Shown here: positions 32,704 through 40,363 of the stretch, one piece after another
How the letters are laid out: each line of letters starts with the position of its first letter
How positions within the stretch are numbered: the first letter of the stretch is position 1
Assembly: GCF_021228295.1 (NCBI RefSeq)
Contig: NZ_JAJQPD010000005.1
Location: forward strand, 62,001 to 126,000
DNA from: Agromyces humatus
GTDB taxonomy: Bacteria > Actinomycetota > Actinomycetes > Actinomycetales > Microbacteriaceae
Direction: 5' to 3'
Length of the DNA stretch: 64,000 nt
The notes under the pieces: model-generated
Told to the model about the DNA's origin: nothing
What the model saw: only the letters and a program-made list of their open reading frames with translations
Databases searched by the model: none
Made by a program: the position numbers and the translations under genes

Positions 32704-34143
32704 TCACCGCAGCGCGGCCGGCCCGATGACCTCGCCCTCGAGGGTGCGCACCCAGCGGTCGCCCGTCGCGCGGTACTCGGCGCGCGACGCGAAGCGGTAG
32801 TGGTACGCGCGCGCCCGCACCCATCGGGGGGCTTCACCGTCGAACGGATCGTGTGCGAGCAGCTTCAGCGTCGGGACATCCGCTTCGAGCAGTCGCTTCA
32901 GGAACGTCTCGAACCAGGGTTCCCACATGCGCCCGAGCGGCAGGAACCACATCAGCCAGTCGAGCCGAAGGTGGTACGGCGCCCACTGGCGGGGCAGGGC
33001 GCGCAGGTCGCCGGGCTTGCCCTTGAAGCCGTACTCGCGCCAATCGGAGTCGTCGTCGGGTGCGGCGTCGAGCGTGCCCGCGACGACGATCTCGATGCGC
33101 TGCGTGGTGACCGTGCCGAACGCGCCGTAGGCGTTCACCAGCATCCACCGGTTGAAGCTCGCGTTCATGAGCTGACGGCGCGACACCAGATTCCGGATCG
33201 GCCACCAGCTCAGCACGAGCAGCAGCGCGGTCACCAGTCCCACCACGACGAACCACCAGAGCGGCGTCGTCGTGCTGTCGGTGCCGAGATCAGCCGGGAT
33301 GACGGGGATGACGGCGTGCCACACCGGGTCGGAGATCGCCGAGGCCGCGAGCACCACGGTGATCCAGTTGAGCCAGGCGAAGTTGCCGGTGACGATGAGC
33401 CAGAGCTGCGTGAGGATCACGACGGCCGCCGCCGCCGAGCCGACCGGGCCCGGCACGAACAGCAGGAACGGCACGATGAGCTGCGCGAAGTGGTTGCCGA
33501 GCACCTCGCCGCGATGGAACCAGGCCGGCAGCAGGTGCGCCTGCCGGCTCATCGGATTCGGCATCGGCTGCGTCTCGTGGTGGTACATGAGCGCCGTGAG
33601 GTCGCGCCACTCGCGGCCGCCGCGGATCTTGATCATGCCGGCGCCGAACTCCAGCCGGAACACGAGCCACCAGATCGCCACGACGATCGTGATCGGCGGC
33701 GGCTGGTCGTTCGACCCGAGGAACGCCACGGTGAACAGCGCCTCGCACAGCAGCATCTCCCAGCCGAACCCGTAGAACGTCTGGCCGACGTTCGCGATCG
33801 ACAGGTAGCCGATCCAGAGCGCGAGGAACACGAGCATCGGCACCCACGGCGGGCCGAGCTGCGGCAGGCCGACGACGACCGACGCCGCGAGCACCATGCC
33901 GGCAATCGCGAGCGCGACGAGCCGCCGGTCGGTATAGCCCCAACGGAACACCGACGGCCCCCGCAGCGGCGATGCGCGCCGCAGCAGCGTCGGCACCGGC
34001 AGCAGCCCGTGCTCGCCGAGCAGCGGACGGAACTGGTTCAGCGTCGACAGGAACGCGACGAACGTGAGCGCCCCCACGCCGCGCTGCACGATCTGCCGTG
34101 CGATCTCGTAGTCGTGCGCGTCGAACCAGGAGGTCCAATCCAC
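32704..34143 (-). CDS. Lipase maturation factor family membrane protein
   Basis: Membrane protein of 479 aa related to the LMF1/DUF1222 family. N-terminal and central segments hold several helices (YLSIANVGQTFYGFGWEMLLCEALF, IVVAIWWLVFRLEFGAGMIKIRGG), with the family block DLTALMYHHETQPMPNP following. The C-terminal soluble domain contains YGFKGKPGDLRALPRQWAPYHLRLDWLMWF (in parts) and PWFETFLKRLLEAD, the most conserved part of LMF proteins. In vertebrates LMF1 helps lipases fold in the ER; the bacterial role is unknown. A GTG start is used with TAGCGT 6 bases upstream. That promoter and start are duplicated 52 bases away. Confidence 0.8.
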   Translation of the reverse strand: MDWTSWFDAHDYEIARQIVQRGVGALTFVAFLSTLNQFRPLLGEHGLLPVPTLLRRASPLRGPSVFRWGYTDRRLVALAIAGMVLAASVVVGLPQLGPPWVPMLVFLALWIGYLSIANVGQTFYGFGWEMLLCEALFTVAFLGSNDQPPPITIVVAIWWLVFRLEFGAGMIKIRGGREWRDLTALMYHHETQPMPNPMSRQAHLLPAWFHRGEVLGNHFAQLIVPFLLFVPGPVGSAAAAVVILTQLWLIVTGNFAWLNWITVVLAASAISDPVWHAVIPVIPADLGTDSTTTPLWWFVVVGLVTALLLVLSWWPIRNLVSRRQLMNASFNRWMLVNAYGAFGTVTTQRIEIVVAGTLDAAPDDDSDWREYGFKGKPGDLRALPRQWAPYHLRLDWLMWFLPLGRMWEPWFETFLKRLLEADVPTLKLLAHDPFDGEAPRWVRARAYHYRFASRAEYRATGDRWVRTLEGEVIGPAALR

Positions 34144-34147
34144 GCCC

Positions 34148-34195
34148 TCACGCTACGCCTCTTCGATTCCCGTGGGTTGAGCAGGTCCAGTCCAC
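34148..34195 (-). CDS. 15-codon upstream frame created by the duplication
   Basis: Starts at the duplicated GTG (34195), reads MDWTCSTHGNRRGVA and stops in a TGA that lies inside the inner copy's TAGCGTGA sequence. Its own -10 copy is at 34202-34207. If translated, it would occupy the region of the real LMF promoter; it is probably a by-product of the duplication. Confidence 0.3.
   Translation of the reverse strand: MDWTCSTHGNRRGVA
34150..34155 (-). promoter_or_regulatory. -10 element of the LMF-like gene, leaderless arrangement
   Basis: TAGCGT followed by GAGGGC and the GTG at 34143. A second copy of the same promoter lies at 34202-34207. Confidence 0.5.
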
Positions 34196-34226
34196 GCCCT
34201 CACGCTACGCCTCTTCGATTCCCGTG

Positions 34227-34312
34227 GGTTGAGGAGGCCCGCCAGGGCCGTCTCGAAACCCCCGTTCAGGCAGAACGGGTTTCGAGACACTCGCTTCGCT
34301 CGCTCCTCGACG
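34227..34312. repeat. REP-like inverted pair with terminator-like hairpin
   Basis: A forward element (GGTTGAGGAG ... GTCTCGAAACCC, 34227-34262) and an inverted one (GGGTTTCGAGAC ... GCTCCTCGA) face each other. Their facing ends pair as an 18/16-base stem at 34250-34267 and 34273-34288 with loop AGGCA. It lies between the FAD gene and the LMF gene, both on the minus strand, and may end the FAD transcript. The same element family is repeated inside the coding region at 46675. Confidence 0.7.
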
Positions 34313-34319
34313 AGCGGGG

Positions 34320-35780
34320 TCAGACGATACCGAAGCGCTCGCGCAGCGCGAGCTTGGCCGCCCACCACCCGTTCATGCCGTGCACGGCCGGGCCGGGCGG
34401 GGTCGCGCTCGAGCAGAGGTACACGCCCTCGACGGGAGTGCGCCACGGCGCCGTCGACACCACCGGGCGCTTCACGAGCTGCAGGAACGAGAGCTCGCCG
34501 GCGTAGATGTCGCCGCCGACGTAGTTGCGGTTGTGCGCACCGATCTCGGCCGCCGAGCTCGCCGCCGAGGCGAGCACCACATCGCGGAAGCCCGGCGCGA
34601 ACCGCTCGATCGCCGCGGTCACGACCTCGGTCGCGTCGAGCGTCGACCCGGCGGGCACATGCGTGTAGGCCCAGAGCACCTGCATGCCGGCGGGCGCGCG
34701 TGTCGGGTCGACGACGCTCGGCTGGGTGACGAGCACGTACGGATGCCGCGGGGCTCCGCCGCCCGCGACCCTGGGGTTGATTCCGGGCTGCAGTCCCCGG
34801 GCCACGGCGTTCTCGGCGGCCGCCATCTCGCGGCGGCTCCCGCCGATGTGCACGGTCGGGGCGAACGCGACGGCGGGGTTCGCCCACGGCACCGGCTCCA
34901 TGAGCGCGAAGTCGACCTTCGCGACCCCCGACCCGTAGCGGTAGCGCCGCAGCGCCCGCTCGTAGCCCGGCGGCAGGTCGGCGGTGAGCAGCAGGTCGGG
35001 CGACGTGTCGAGCAGCACCGCCCGCGAGTCGGCGGTCACGGCGTCGAGGGCGTCGACCGGCGAATCCGTCACGATCTCGCCGCCCCGCTCGATGAGCTCG
35101 GCGGCGAGCGCGTCGGCGATCGCCTGCGATCCGCCCTTCGGGAACCCCCAGCCCACGCCGTGCGCGTGCATCGCGAGCAGCAGCGCCGCCCCGGCCGTGG
35201 CGAGCGAGGGCATGCCGCCCGCGGCATGTGCCGCGACTCCGGTGAAGAGCGCGGGGGCGACGTCGCCCGAGAAGCGCGTGTTCCACGCGCCGGAGCCCTG
35301 CTCGAGGGCGCGCAACCCGAAGCGGAGCGCGGCGACGGGGTCGCGCGGCACGCGCAGCAGTTGCCCGCCCGTGAAGTCGACGACGCCGCGCTGCCGCGCG
35401 AGCAGCGGTGCGATCAGGCGCCGCCACGAGGGCCCGTCGGCGCCGAGCCCCTCGACCGTGCGGTCGAGGTCGCGCCATGCGATGCCCGCGCGCCCGCCGG
35501 GCAACGGGTGGGCGTACGACGCCTCGGGCACGATCCACTCGGGTGCGTGCGGGCCGTCGAACAGGCCGAGCTTTCGGAACACCGGCGACGCGAGCCCCGC
35601 GGGGTGCACCGCCGAGCACACGTCGTGGCGGAATCCCGGGAGGGTGAGCTCGGCCGTGCGCACGCCGCCGCCGATCGTCGGCGCGGCCTCGAGCACGCGC
35701 ACGCTCAACCCGGCACGAGCCGCGATGACGGCCGCGACGAGCCCGTTGGGCCCGCTGCCGACGACGGTGACGTCAACCAC
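34320..35780 (-). CDS. Phytoene-desaturase-like FAD-dependent oxidoreductase
   Basis: Flavoprotein of 486 aa. The N-terminal dinucleotide-binding motif is VVGSGPNGLVAAVIAARAG, followed by VLEAAPTIGGGVRTAEL and PGFRHDVCSAVHP; the C-terminal FAD motif appears as GVYLCSSATPPGPAVHGMNGWWAA. The overall pattern is that of the CrtI/PYROXD2-like NAD(P)/FAD-dependent oxidoreductases. No other carotenoid gene is nearby, so a pigment role is not supported. The GTG start at 35780 lies 3 bases after the NUDIX stop, so the two genes form an operon. The start has no clear ribosome-binding site. Confidence 0.83.
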   Translation of the reverse strand: MVDVTVVGSGPNGLVAAVIAARAGLSVRVLEAAPTIGGGVRTAELTLPGFRHDVCSAVHPAGLASPVFRKLGLFDGPHAPEWIVPEASYAHPLPGGRAGIAWRDLDRTVEGLGADGPSWRRLIAPLLARQRGVVDFTGGQLLRVPRDPVAALRFGLRALEQGSGAWNTRFSGDVAPALFTGVAAHAAGGMPSLATAGAALLLAMHAHGVGWGFPKGGSQAIADALAAELIERGGEIVTDSPVDALDAVTADSRAVLLDTSPDLLLTADLPPGYERALRRYRYGSGVAKVDFALMEPVPWANPAVAFAPTVHIGGSRREMAAAENAVARGLQPGINPRVAGGGAPRHPYVLVTQPSVVDPTRAPAGMQVLWAYTHVPAGSTLDATEVVTAAIERFAPGFRDVVLASAASSAAEIGAHNRNYVGGDIYAGELSFLQLVKRPVVSTAPWRTPVEGVYLCSSATPPGPAVHGMNGWWAAKLALRERFGIV

Positions 35781-35783
35781 GGA

Positions 35784-36473
35784 TCAGAACGAGTTGAGAT
35801 AGACCCACGGCAGCGAGTCCATCACGAGTCGGTGGCGGGGGCCGGCAACGCCCGCAGGTTCGGCGCCGGGGTCGTACTCGGCGTCCTCCTGCCAGATCAC
35901 CATGCGGCGGGCCTCGTCGCGACGTGCCCGATAGTCGCGCACGTCGCCGTCGGAGAGGTCGGCGAGCGCCTCGTCGACGGATGCCGCGTGCGCGAAGCCG
36001 TGCAGGGTGACCCAGGTCGGCGGCCACAGCAGCATGGCGCCCTCGGCGTGACGGTCGAGCGCATCGCCCGGACGCACCCATTCGGCCGAAACGACCTCGT
36101 CGGGGGCGAGCACGAGCTCGCCGTCGGGCACTCGCACGGCGAAGAACGTGGTGGTGAGGGGTTTCGGCGCCCCCTGCGGCGGGGTCCACACGGCGATCGG
36201 CACGAGCTCGTCGATGTCGACCTCGAGACCGACCTCTTCGCGGGTCTCGCGCACCGCCGCGCGACGGGCGGCCTCGATGCCGCCGATCGCGTCGCCCGCG
36301 ACATCCGCTCGCTCGACGGCGCCGCCGGGGAACACCCAGGCGCCCGCGAACGAGCCCCGGCCGGGCCGTTCGGCCAGCAGCACCTCGACGCCCCGCTCGC
36401 CGTCGCGAAGCAGTACGACCGTCGAAGCCCAGCCCGCACCCTCGATCGACTGGTTCGGTGCGTTGTCGGCCAT
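35784..36473 (-). CDS. NUDIX hydrolase (NUDT19/CoA-diphosphatase-like)
   Basis: NUDIX hydrolase of 229 aa. The box core EAARRAAVRETREEVGL fits E-x7-REUxEExGU, with one extra residue in the first spacer. The C-terminal ~90 residues (TWVTLHGFAHAASVDEALADL and a final MDSLPWVYLNSF) resemble the longer NUDT7/NUDT19-type members. The ATG at 36473 is preferred over 36485, because TATGCT lies 7 bases before it. It is divergent from the MBL gene and transcribed towards the FAD oxidoreductase. Confidence 0.8.
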   Translation of the reverse strand: MADNAPNQSIEGAGWASTVVLLRDGERGVEVLLAERPGRGSFAGAWVFPGGAVERADVAGDAIGGIEAARRAAVRETREEVGLEVDIDELVPIAVWTPPQGAPKPLTTTFFAVRVPDGELVLAPDEVVSAEWVRPGDALDRHAEGAMLLWPPTWVTLHGFAHAASVDEALADLSDGDVRDYRARRDEARRMVIWQEDAEYDPGAEPAGVAGPRHRLVMDSLPWVYLNSF

Positions 36474-36480
36474 GCGGTTC

Positions 36481-36486
36481 AGCATA
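36481..36486 (-). promoter_or_regulatory. -10 element of the NUDIX gene, leaderless arrangement
   Basis: TATGCT on the minus strand, 7 bases before the ATG at 36473. With the box at 36520 it makes a pair of back-to-back leaderless promoters within 58 bases. Confidence 0.45.
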
Positions 36487-36519
36487 TGCCCGGCACGACA
36501 TCGGTGCAGCGGCGGCGGA

Positions 36520-36525
36520 TACACT
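36520..36525 (+). promoter_or_regulatory. -10 element of the MBL-fold gene, leaderless arrangement
   Basis: TACACT followed by GCGGGC and the ATG at 36532. Confidence 0.5.
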
Positions 36526-36531
36526 GCGGGC

Positions 36532-37341
36532 ATGGACGAGCCCGAACCGGCTGGCGTGGCGGCCACGACCTTCGCGCGGGTCGTGCTCGCGCCGAACCCC
36601 GGACCGATGACACTCGACGGCACGAACTCGTTGGTGCTGCGCGGGCCCGGTTCGCCGGGCGTCATCGTGGTCGACCCCGGACCCGCCCACGCCGAGCACC
36701 TCGCGCGTCTCGCGGGCTTCGGCCCGGTCGAGCTGGTGCTCGTCACCCACAACCACCTCGACCACACCGAGTCGCTCGCCGAGTTCGCGCGCATGACGGA
36801 TGCCCCGGTCCGCGCGATCGACGCGGCGCTGTGCATCGGCGGCGATCCGCTCGTCGACGGCGAGCGCATCGATGCGGCCGGGCTCGCCATCGACGTGGTC
36901 GCGACACCCGGTCACACGGCTGACTCGGTGTGCTTCGCACTGCCGGGCGACGGGCCGCTCGAGGGCGCCGCATACGGCTCGGTGCTCACGGGCGACACGA
37001 TCCTCGGCCGGGGCACCACGATCATCGCCGACCCCGACGGCGCGCTCGGCCCGTACCTCGAATCGCTCGAGCGACTGCGCGCGCTCGGCACTCCCGGCCC
37101 GGTGGTGGCGCTCACGGGCCACGGCCCGGTGCTGCCCGACCTCGCGGCGATCTGCGATGCCTACCTGGCGCATCGTGCCGAGCGGCTCGACCAGGTGCGT
37201 GCCGCGCTGCGCGAGCTCGGCGACGACGCCACGACCGCGCAGGTCACCGACGTCGTCTATGCAGACACGGATGCCTCGGTGCGAGTCGCAGCCGAGGCAT
37301 CCGTTCGTGCGCAGTTACGGTACCTGCGCGGCACCGCCTGA
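36532..37341 (+). CDS. MBL-fold metallo-hydrolase (LACTB2-like)
   Basis: Metallo-beta-lactamase-fold hydrolase of 269 aa. The metal site shows THNHLDHTE, VVATPGHTADSV, LTGDTILG and a late ALTGHGP His, so two metal ions should bind. The early APNPGPMTLDGTNSLVLRG is typical of the LACTB2/RNase-like subgroup, and the C-terminal ~60 residues form the winged region of that group (RLDQVRAALRELGDDATT). Activity could be on RNA or on a thioester/lactone; the sequence does not decide. Confidence 0.85.
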   Translation: MDEPEPAGVAATTFARVVLAPNPGPMTLDGTNSLVLRGPGSPGVIVVDPGPAHAEHLARLAGFGPVELVLVTHNHLDHTESLAEFARMTDAPVRAIDAALCIGGDPLVDGERIDAAGLAIDVVATPGHTADSVCFALPGDGPLEGAAYGSVLTGDTILGRGTTIIADPDGALGPYLESLERLRALGTPGPVVALTGHGPVLPDLAAICDAYLAHRAERLDQVRAALRELGDDATTAQVTDVVYADTDASVRVAAEASVRAQLRYLRGTA

Positions 37342-37346
37342 GTCGG

Positions 37347-37916
37347 TTACGCGGCGACCGCGAAGCCACCCGTCCACTGGATCTTCTCCTGCACCGCGAG
37401 GGTGAGCTGCAGGAAGCCGACGGCCTCGAGCTCGCGGGCACGCTTGAGCGCACCGGCGTCGACGGCGGCGACGCCACCGGCGCGCACGATGTCGATGAGG
37501 GCGTTCTTGGCGTCGGCGTCGTCACCGGCGACGAGCACGGTGGTGGGGTTGCTGCCGACCTGCTTCGAGGCGAGGGTCGCGGCGAAGTTGGTGTTGAACG
37601 CCTTGAGCACGCGCGAGTTCGGCAGGGCGGCGGCGATCTCGCCGGCCTTCGAGCCGTCGGCGGGGGCGACGAGCGAGTCGAAGGTCTCGAAGTTCAGGGG
37701 GTTCGTGATGTCGACGACGATCTTGCCGGCGAGCTGGGCGCCGCGCTGCTCGAGGATCTCGGCGACCGCGGGGTGCGCCACGGCGAGCACCACGATCTCG
37801 CCGTTGATGTCGGCGGTGTCGCGGGTGATGTACTCGACCGTGTGTCCGCCCGCAGCGACGATGCCGCCGATCGCAGAGCCCATGTTGCCGTTTCCGATGA
37901 TGCTGACCGTCGTCAT
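37347..37916 (-). CDS. F420-dependent NADP reductase-like oxidoreductase
   Basis: Rossmann protein of 189 aa with VSIIGNGNMGSAIGGIVAAGGH at the N-terminus, VVDITNPLNFETFDS and a GSKAGEIAAALPNSRVLKAFNTNFAATL block typical of NADPH:F420 reductase relatives. The short C-terminal helix region ends in EKIQWTGGFAVAA. The ATG at 37916 is selected: GAGAGGAAC precedes it and the Rossmann strand follows at once. It is divergent from a MarR regulator, and two dyads between them suggest MarR control. F420 use is inferred from family only. Confidence 0.82.
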   Translation of the reverse strand: MTTVSIIGNGNMGSAIGGIVAAGGHTVEYITRDTADINGEIVVLAVAHPAVAEILEQRGAQLAGKIVVDITNPLNFETFDSLVAPADGSKAGEIAAALPNSRVLKAFNTNFAATLASKQVGSNPTTVLVAGDDADAKNALIDIVRAGGVAAVDAGALKRARELEAVGFLQLTLAVQEKIQWTGGFAVAA

Positions 37917-37952
37917 GATGTTCCTCTCCGCACCGGATGTCGATGCGATTAC

Positions 37953-38001
37953 TTGTTCCGACAACCAATACGTTAGCACGGGTTCAGTTGTTGCGTCAAC
38001 T
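37953..38001. promoter_or_regulatory. MarR operator candidates
   Basis: Two dyads in the divergent region: TTGT-TCCG-ACAA (37953-37964) and AGTTG-TTGCGT-CAACT (37986-38001). The second lies just upstream of the MarR -10. Both have the TTG/CAA half-sites common for MarR proteins. Confidence 0.55.
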
Positions 38002-38008
38002 ATTGCGG

Positions 38009-38014
38009 TAGACT
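38009..38014 (+). promoter_or_regulatory. -10 element of the MarR gene, leaderless arrangement
   Basis: TAGACT followed by TGTCGC and the ATG at 38021. Confidence 0.5.
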
Positions 38015-38020
38015 TGTCGC

Positions 38021-38542
38021 ATGACGAGTGAAACGAAGTGGCTGAACACCGAGGAATCGGCTGCCTGGGTGCGCCTCGTCGCGCTCGCAGAACTGCTGCC
38101 AGGGGCCCTCGACACGCAGCTGCTGCGCGACGCCGGACTCACGCATTTCGAGTACGGCGCGCTCATGTCGATCGCCGACGCCCCCGAGCGCACGATGCGC
38201 ATGACCGAGCTCGCGGCGCGCACGAACGCGACGCTGCCGCGACTCTCGCACGTCGCGCGCCGGCTCGAGGAGCGCGGCCTCATCCATCGGTTCCCCTGTC
38301 CCGAAGACCGCCGCGCGACCAACGCCACGATCACCGACGCCGGAATGGCGCTCATCGCGGAAGCCGCCCCCGGCCACGTCGCCACCGTGCGCGAGACCGT
38401 GCTCGACGCGCTCACGCCCGAGCAGCTCGAGCAGCTCTACGCGATCGCGGGCGCCGTGCTCACGAGACTCGACCCCGACTCGCGCCTCGCCGCGACCTCG
38501 TGCCAGTTCAGCGAGGGCCCGATCCTCGCCCACGCCGGCTGA
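38021..38542 (+). CDS. MarR-family regulator
   Basis: Regulator of 173 aa with the MarR winged helix: LTHFEYGALMSIADAPERTMRMTELAARTNATLPRLSHVARRLEERGLIHR (in segments), then the wing PCPEDRRATNATITDAG. N- and C-terminal helices form the dimer interface. It probably controls the divergent F420-reductase-like gene and itself through the dyads at 37953-38001. The effector is unknown. Confidence 0.87.
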   Translation: MTSETKWLNTEESAAWVRLVALAELLPGALDTQLLRDAGLTHFEYGALMSIADAPERTMRMTELAARTNATLPRLSHVARRLEERGLIHRFPCPEDRRATNATITDAGMALIAEAAPGHVATVRETVLDALTPEQLEQLYAIAGAVLTRLDPDSRLAATSCQFSEGPILAHAG

Positions 38543-38619
38543 CCCGCCTGCTGCCGACGGCAGTGCTGCCGTGAGCGGCATCGGCCCCGCGGCGCGGACC
38601 GCCCGCGCAGGCTGGGGTC

Positions 38620-39243
38620 ATGACCGATCACGAGACCCCTCCGATCCACCCGATCGACGCCGAGCTCACCAGACGCCTCTTCCATGAGCGCGTGATCGTG
38701 CTCGGCGACGAACTCGACCAGGCCGGCGGCAATCGCCTCATCGCGCAGTTGCTCACGCTCGCGGCCGACGACGCGCGCCGGGACATCCGCTTCTTCATCA
38801 ACTCGCCCGGGGGCTCGGTGCCCGCCATGCTCGCGATCATGGACGTGATGCGGGCCATCCCGAACGACGTCGTGACGGTGGCGATCGGCTGGGCGGCGAG
38901 CGCGGGGCAGTTCCTGCTCACCGCGGGCACGCCGGGCAAGCGGCTCGCGCTCCCGCACGCCCGCGTGCTCATGCACCAGGGCTCGGCGGGCATCGGCGGC
39001 ACCGCGGTCGACGTCGAACTGCAGGCCGACGACCTTCGATACACGCGCGACGTCGTGCTCGGCATCACGTCCGAGCTCACCGGCCAGCCGATCGAGCGCG
39101 TCACGCAGGATTCGCTGCGCGACCGCTGGTACACCGCCGAGCAGGCCGTCGACTACGGCTTCGTCGACCGCGTCGTCGACGAGTTCGACGAGCTGTACCC
39201 GAGTCCCGCACACGCGGCAGCCGGATTGCGGGTGCCGGCATGA
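38620..39243 (+). CDS. clpP: ATP-dependent Clp protease proteolytic subunit (active type)
   Basis: ClpP-fold serine peptidase subunit of 207 aa. The catalytic triad is complete: Ser94 in GWAASAGQFLL, His119 in LPHARVLMHQ and Asp168 in SLRDRWYT. FINSPGGSV holds the oxyanion loop. The motif around Ser differs from the housekeeping GQAASMGA form, so this is an accessory ClpP. The stop overlaps the start of a second ClpP-like gene (ATGA), implying a two-subunit particle. CAGGCT lies 6 bases before the ATG, a weak version of the leaderless promoters found nearby. Confidence 0.9.
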   Translation: MTDHETPPIHPIDAELTRRLFHERVIVLGDELDQAGGNRLIAQLLTLAADDARRDIRFFINSPGGSVPAMLAIMDVMRAIPNDVVTVAIGWAASAGQFLLTAGTPGKRLALPHARVLMHQGSAGIGGTAVDVELQADDLRYTRDVVLGITSELTGQPIERVTQDSLRDRWYTAEQAVDYGFVDRVVDEFDELYPSPAHAAAGLRVPA

Positions 39244-39830
39244 GCAGCTACACGATCCCCTACGTGGTCGAGAAGCGCGGCAACAGCGAGCGCTCGCTCG
39301 ACGTCTACAGCCGCCTGCTCTCGGAGCGCATCGTCTACCTCGGCACCGAGATCGACGACGGCGTCGCGAACGTGCTCATCGCCCAGTTCCTGCACCTCGC
39401 GTCGGAGTCGAGCGAGACGCCGATCAGCCTGTACCTGAACTCCCCCGGCGGATCGCCGAGCGCGGCCCTCGCGGTCTACGACACGATGGCGCACATCCGG
39501 CCGGATGTCGCGACCACGTGCGTCGGGCAGGCCGGCGGGCCGGCCGCCGTGCTGCTGGCGGGCGGGGCCAAGGGGCAGCGCGCGATGCTGCCGCACAGCA
39601 CCGTGACGCTGCACCAGCCGTCGACGCAGGGGCGCGGCACCGTTCCCGATCTCATCATCCACGCCGACGAGGTCGTGCGCGTGCGCGCCGACCTCGAGGC
39701 GGCCCTCGCCGCCGACACCGGGCGCTCGATCGAGGCGCTGCGCCACGATACCGACCGCGACCTGATCCTGCCGGCCGCGGCCGCCGTGGCCTACGGGCTC
39801 GCCGACCACGTGCTCACGGCGCAGGCATGA
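39240..39830 (+). CDS. ClpP-like subunit lacking the catalytic serine (ClpR-like)
   Basis: ClpP-family protein of 196 aa, translationally coupled to the active ClpP upstream. The fold is intact (ERIVYLGTEIDDGVANVLIAQFLHL, YLNSPGGSPSAALAVYDTM), and the His (LPHSTVTLHQP, His125) and Asp (DTDRDLILP, near 174) positions are kept. The serine elbow reads GQAGGPAAVLL instead of GQAASMGAFLL, placing Gly100 where the nucleophile should be. It should therefore be structural or regulatory in a mixed tetradecamer, as ClpR is in plastids and cyanobacteria. The mutation is in-frame and the rest is well conserved, so it is not a decayed gene. Confidence 0.88.
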   Translation: MSSYTIPYVVEKRGNSERSLDVYSRLLSERIVYLGTEIDDGVANVLIAQFLHLASESSETPISLYLNSPGGSPSAALAVYDTMAHIRPDVATTCVGQAGGPAAVLLAGGAKGQRAMLPHSTVTLHQPSTQGRGTVPDLIIHADEVVRVRADLEAALAADTGRSIEALRHDTDRDLILPAAAAVAYGLADHVLTAQA

Positions 39831-39834
39831 GCAC

Positions 39835-39882
39835 GTGGTCGCCCGGCCGGTGGTCGGCGCCCGGCCGGTGGTCGGCGCCCGG
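39835..39882. repeat. Tandem repeat of an 18-bp unit after the ClpP pair
   Basis: Unit GTGGTCGGCGCCCGGCCG, present as a shortened copy (39835-39849), a full copy (39850-39867) and a partial copy (39868-39882). It fills the gap between the ClpR-like gene and the promoter of the AraC gene. Confidence 0.7.
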
Positions 39883-39885
39883 TGC

Positions 39886-39891
39886 TACCGT
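39886..39891 (+). promoter_or_regulatory. -10 element of the AraC gene, leaderless arrangement
   Basis: TACCGT followed by CGAATC and the ATG at 39898. Confidence 0.45.
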
Positions 39892-39897
39892 CGAATC

Positions 39898-40326
39898 ATG
39901 ACCCCCCAGGAGCTCGAGACCCTCGCGCACCTGCGCCGCGCCCGCGACCTCATCGACCGCGACTACGCGAAGCCGCTCGACGTGCCGACCATGGCCGCGA
40001 AGGCGCTCATGTCGCCGGCGCACTTCTCGCGCCGGTTCCGCGCGGCCTACGGCGAGACGCCCTACAGCTACCTGATGACACGCCGCATCGAACGCGCGAT
40101 GGCGTTGCTGCGGGTCGGCGTGAGCGTCACCGACGCATGCATGGCGGTCGGCTGTACGTCGCTCGGCTCGTTCAGCTCGCGGTTCACCGAGATCGTCGGC
40201 ATGACCCCATCGCAGTACCGGGGGCACGAGCACGAGGCGATCAGGGCCATGCCCCCATTCGTCGCGAAGACGCTGACGCGCCCGGCCCGCAACGCGTCGA
40301 GCGCGAGCGCATCGAGCAGGATCTGA
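39898..40326 (+). CDS. AraC-family regulator (stand-alone DNA-binding domain)
   Basis: Compact regulator of 142 aa consisting almost only of the AraC double HTH: AHLRRARDLIDRDYAKPLDVPTMAAKALMSPAHFSRRFRAAYGETPYSYLMTRRIERAM (seen in parts), then LRVGVSVTDACMAVGCTSLGSFSSRFTEIVGMTPSQYR. No ligand domain is present. The ATG at 39898 is preferred to a GTG at 39835, which would add a repeat-encoded tail of 21 residues. It lies 37 bases before a VOC gene, and such AraC-VOC pairs are common in Actinobacteria. Confidence 0.85.
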   Translation: MTPQELETLAHLRRARDLIDRDYAKPLDVPTMAAKALMSPAHFSRRFRAAYGETPYSYLMTRRIERAMALLRVGVSVTDACMAVGCTSLGSFSSRFTEIVGMTPSQYRGHEHEAIRAMPPFVAKTLTRPARNASSASASSRI

Positions 40327-40350
40327 GAAGCGCCCGCTCGGGCCCCCGCG

Positions 40351-40356
40351 TAGCGT
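40351..40356 (+). promoter_or_regulatory. -10 element of the VOC gene, leaderless arrangement
   Basis: TAGCGT followed by 7 bases and the ATG at 40364, in the short gap after the AraC gene. Confidence 0.5.
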
Positions 40357-40363
40357 CGACGAC

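Larger units (their letters stand above)
34131..34234. repeat. 52-bp tandem duplication of the LMF-gene promoter and start
   Basis: Copy 1 (34131-34182) and copy 2 (34183-34234) are identical except at two positions. Each contains, on the minus strand, the -10 TAGCGT, GAGGGC, a GTG start and the first codons (GTG-GA-TGG-ACC). Since 52 is not a multiple of three, the outer start is out of frame with the real gene. Confidence 0.85.

Noticed and set aside
34320..35780. Carotenoid biosynthesis locus
   Set aside because: The flavoprotein resembles CrtI, but no crtB, crtE or other pigment gene is adjacent, so only the family is claimed.
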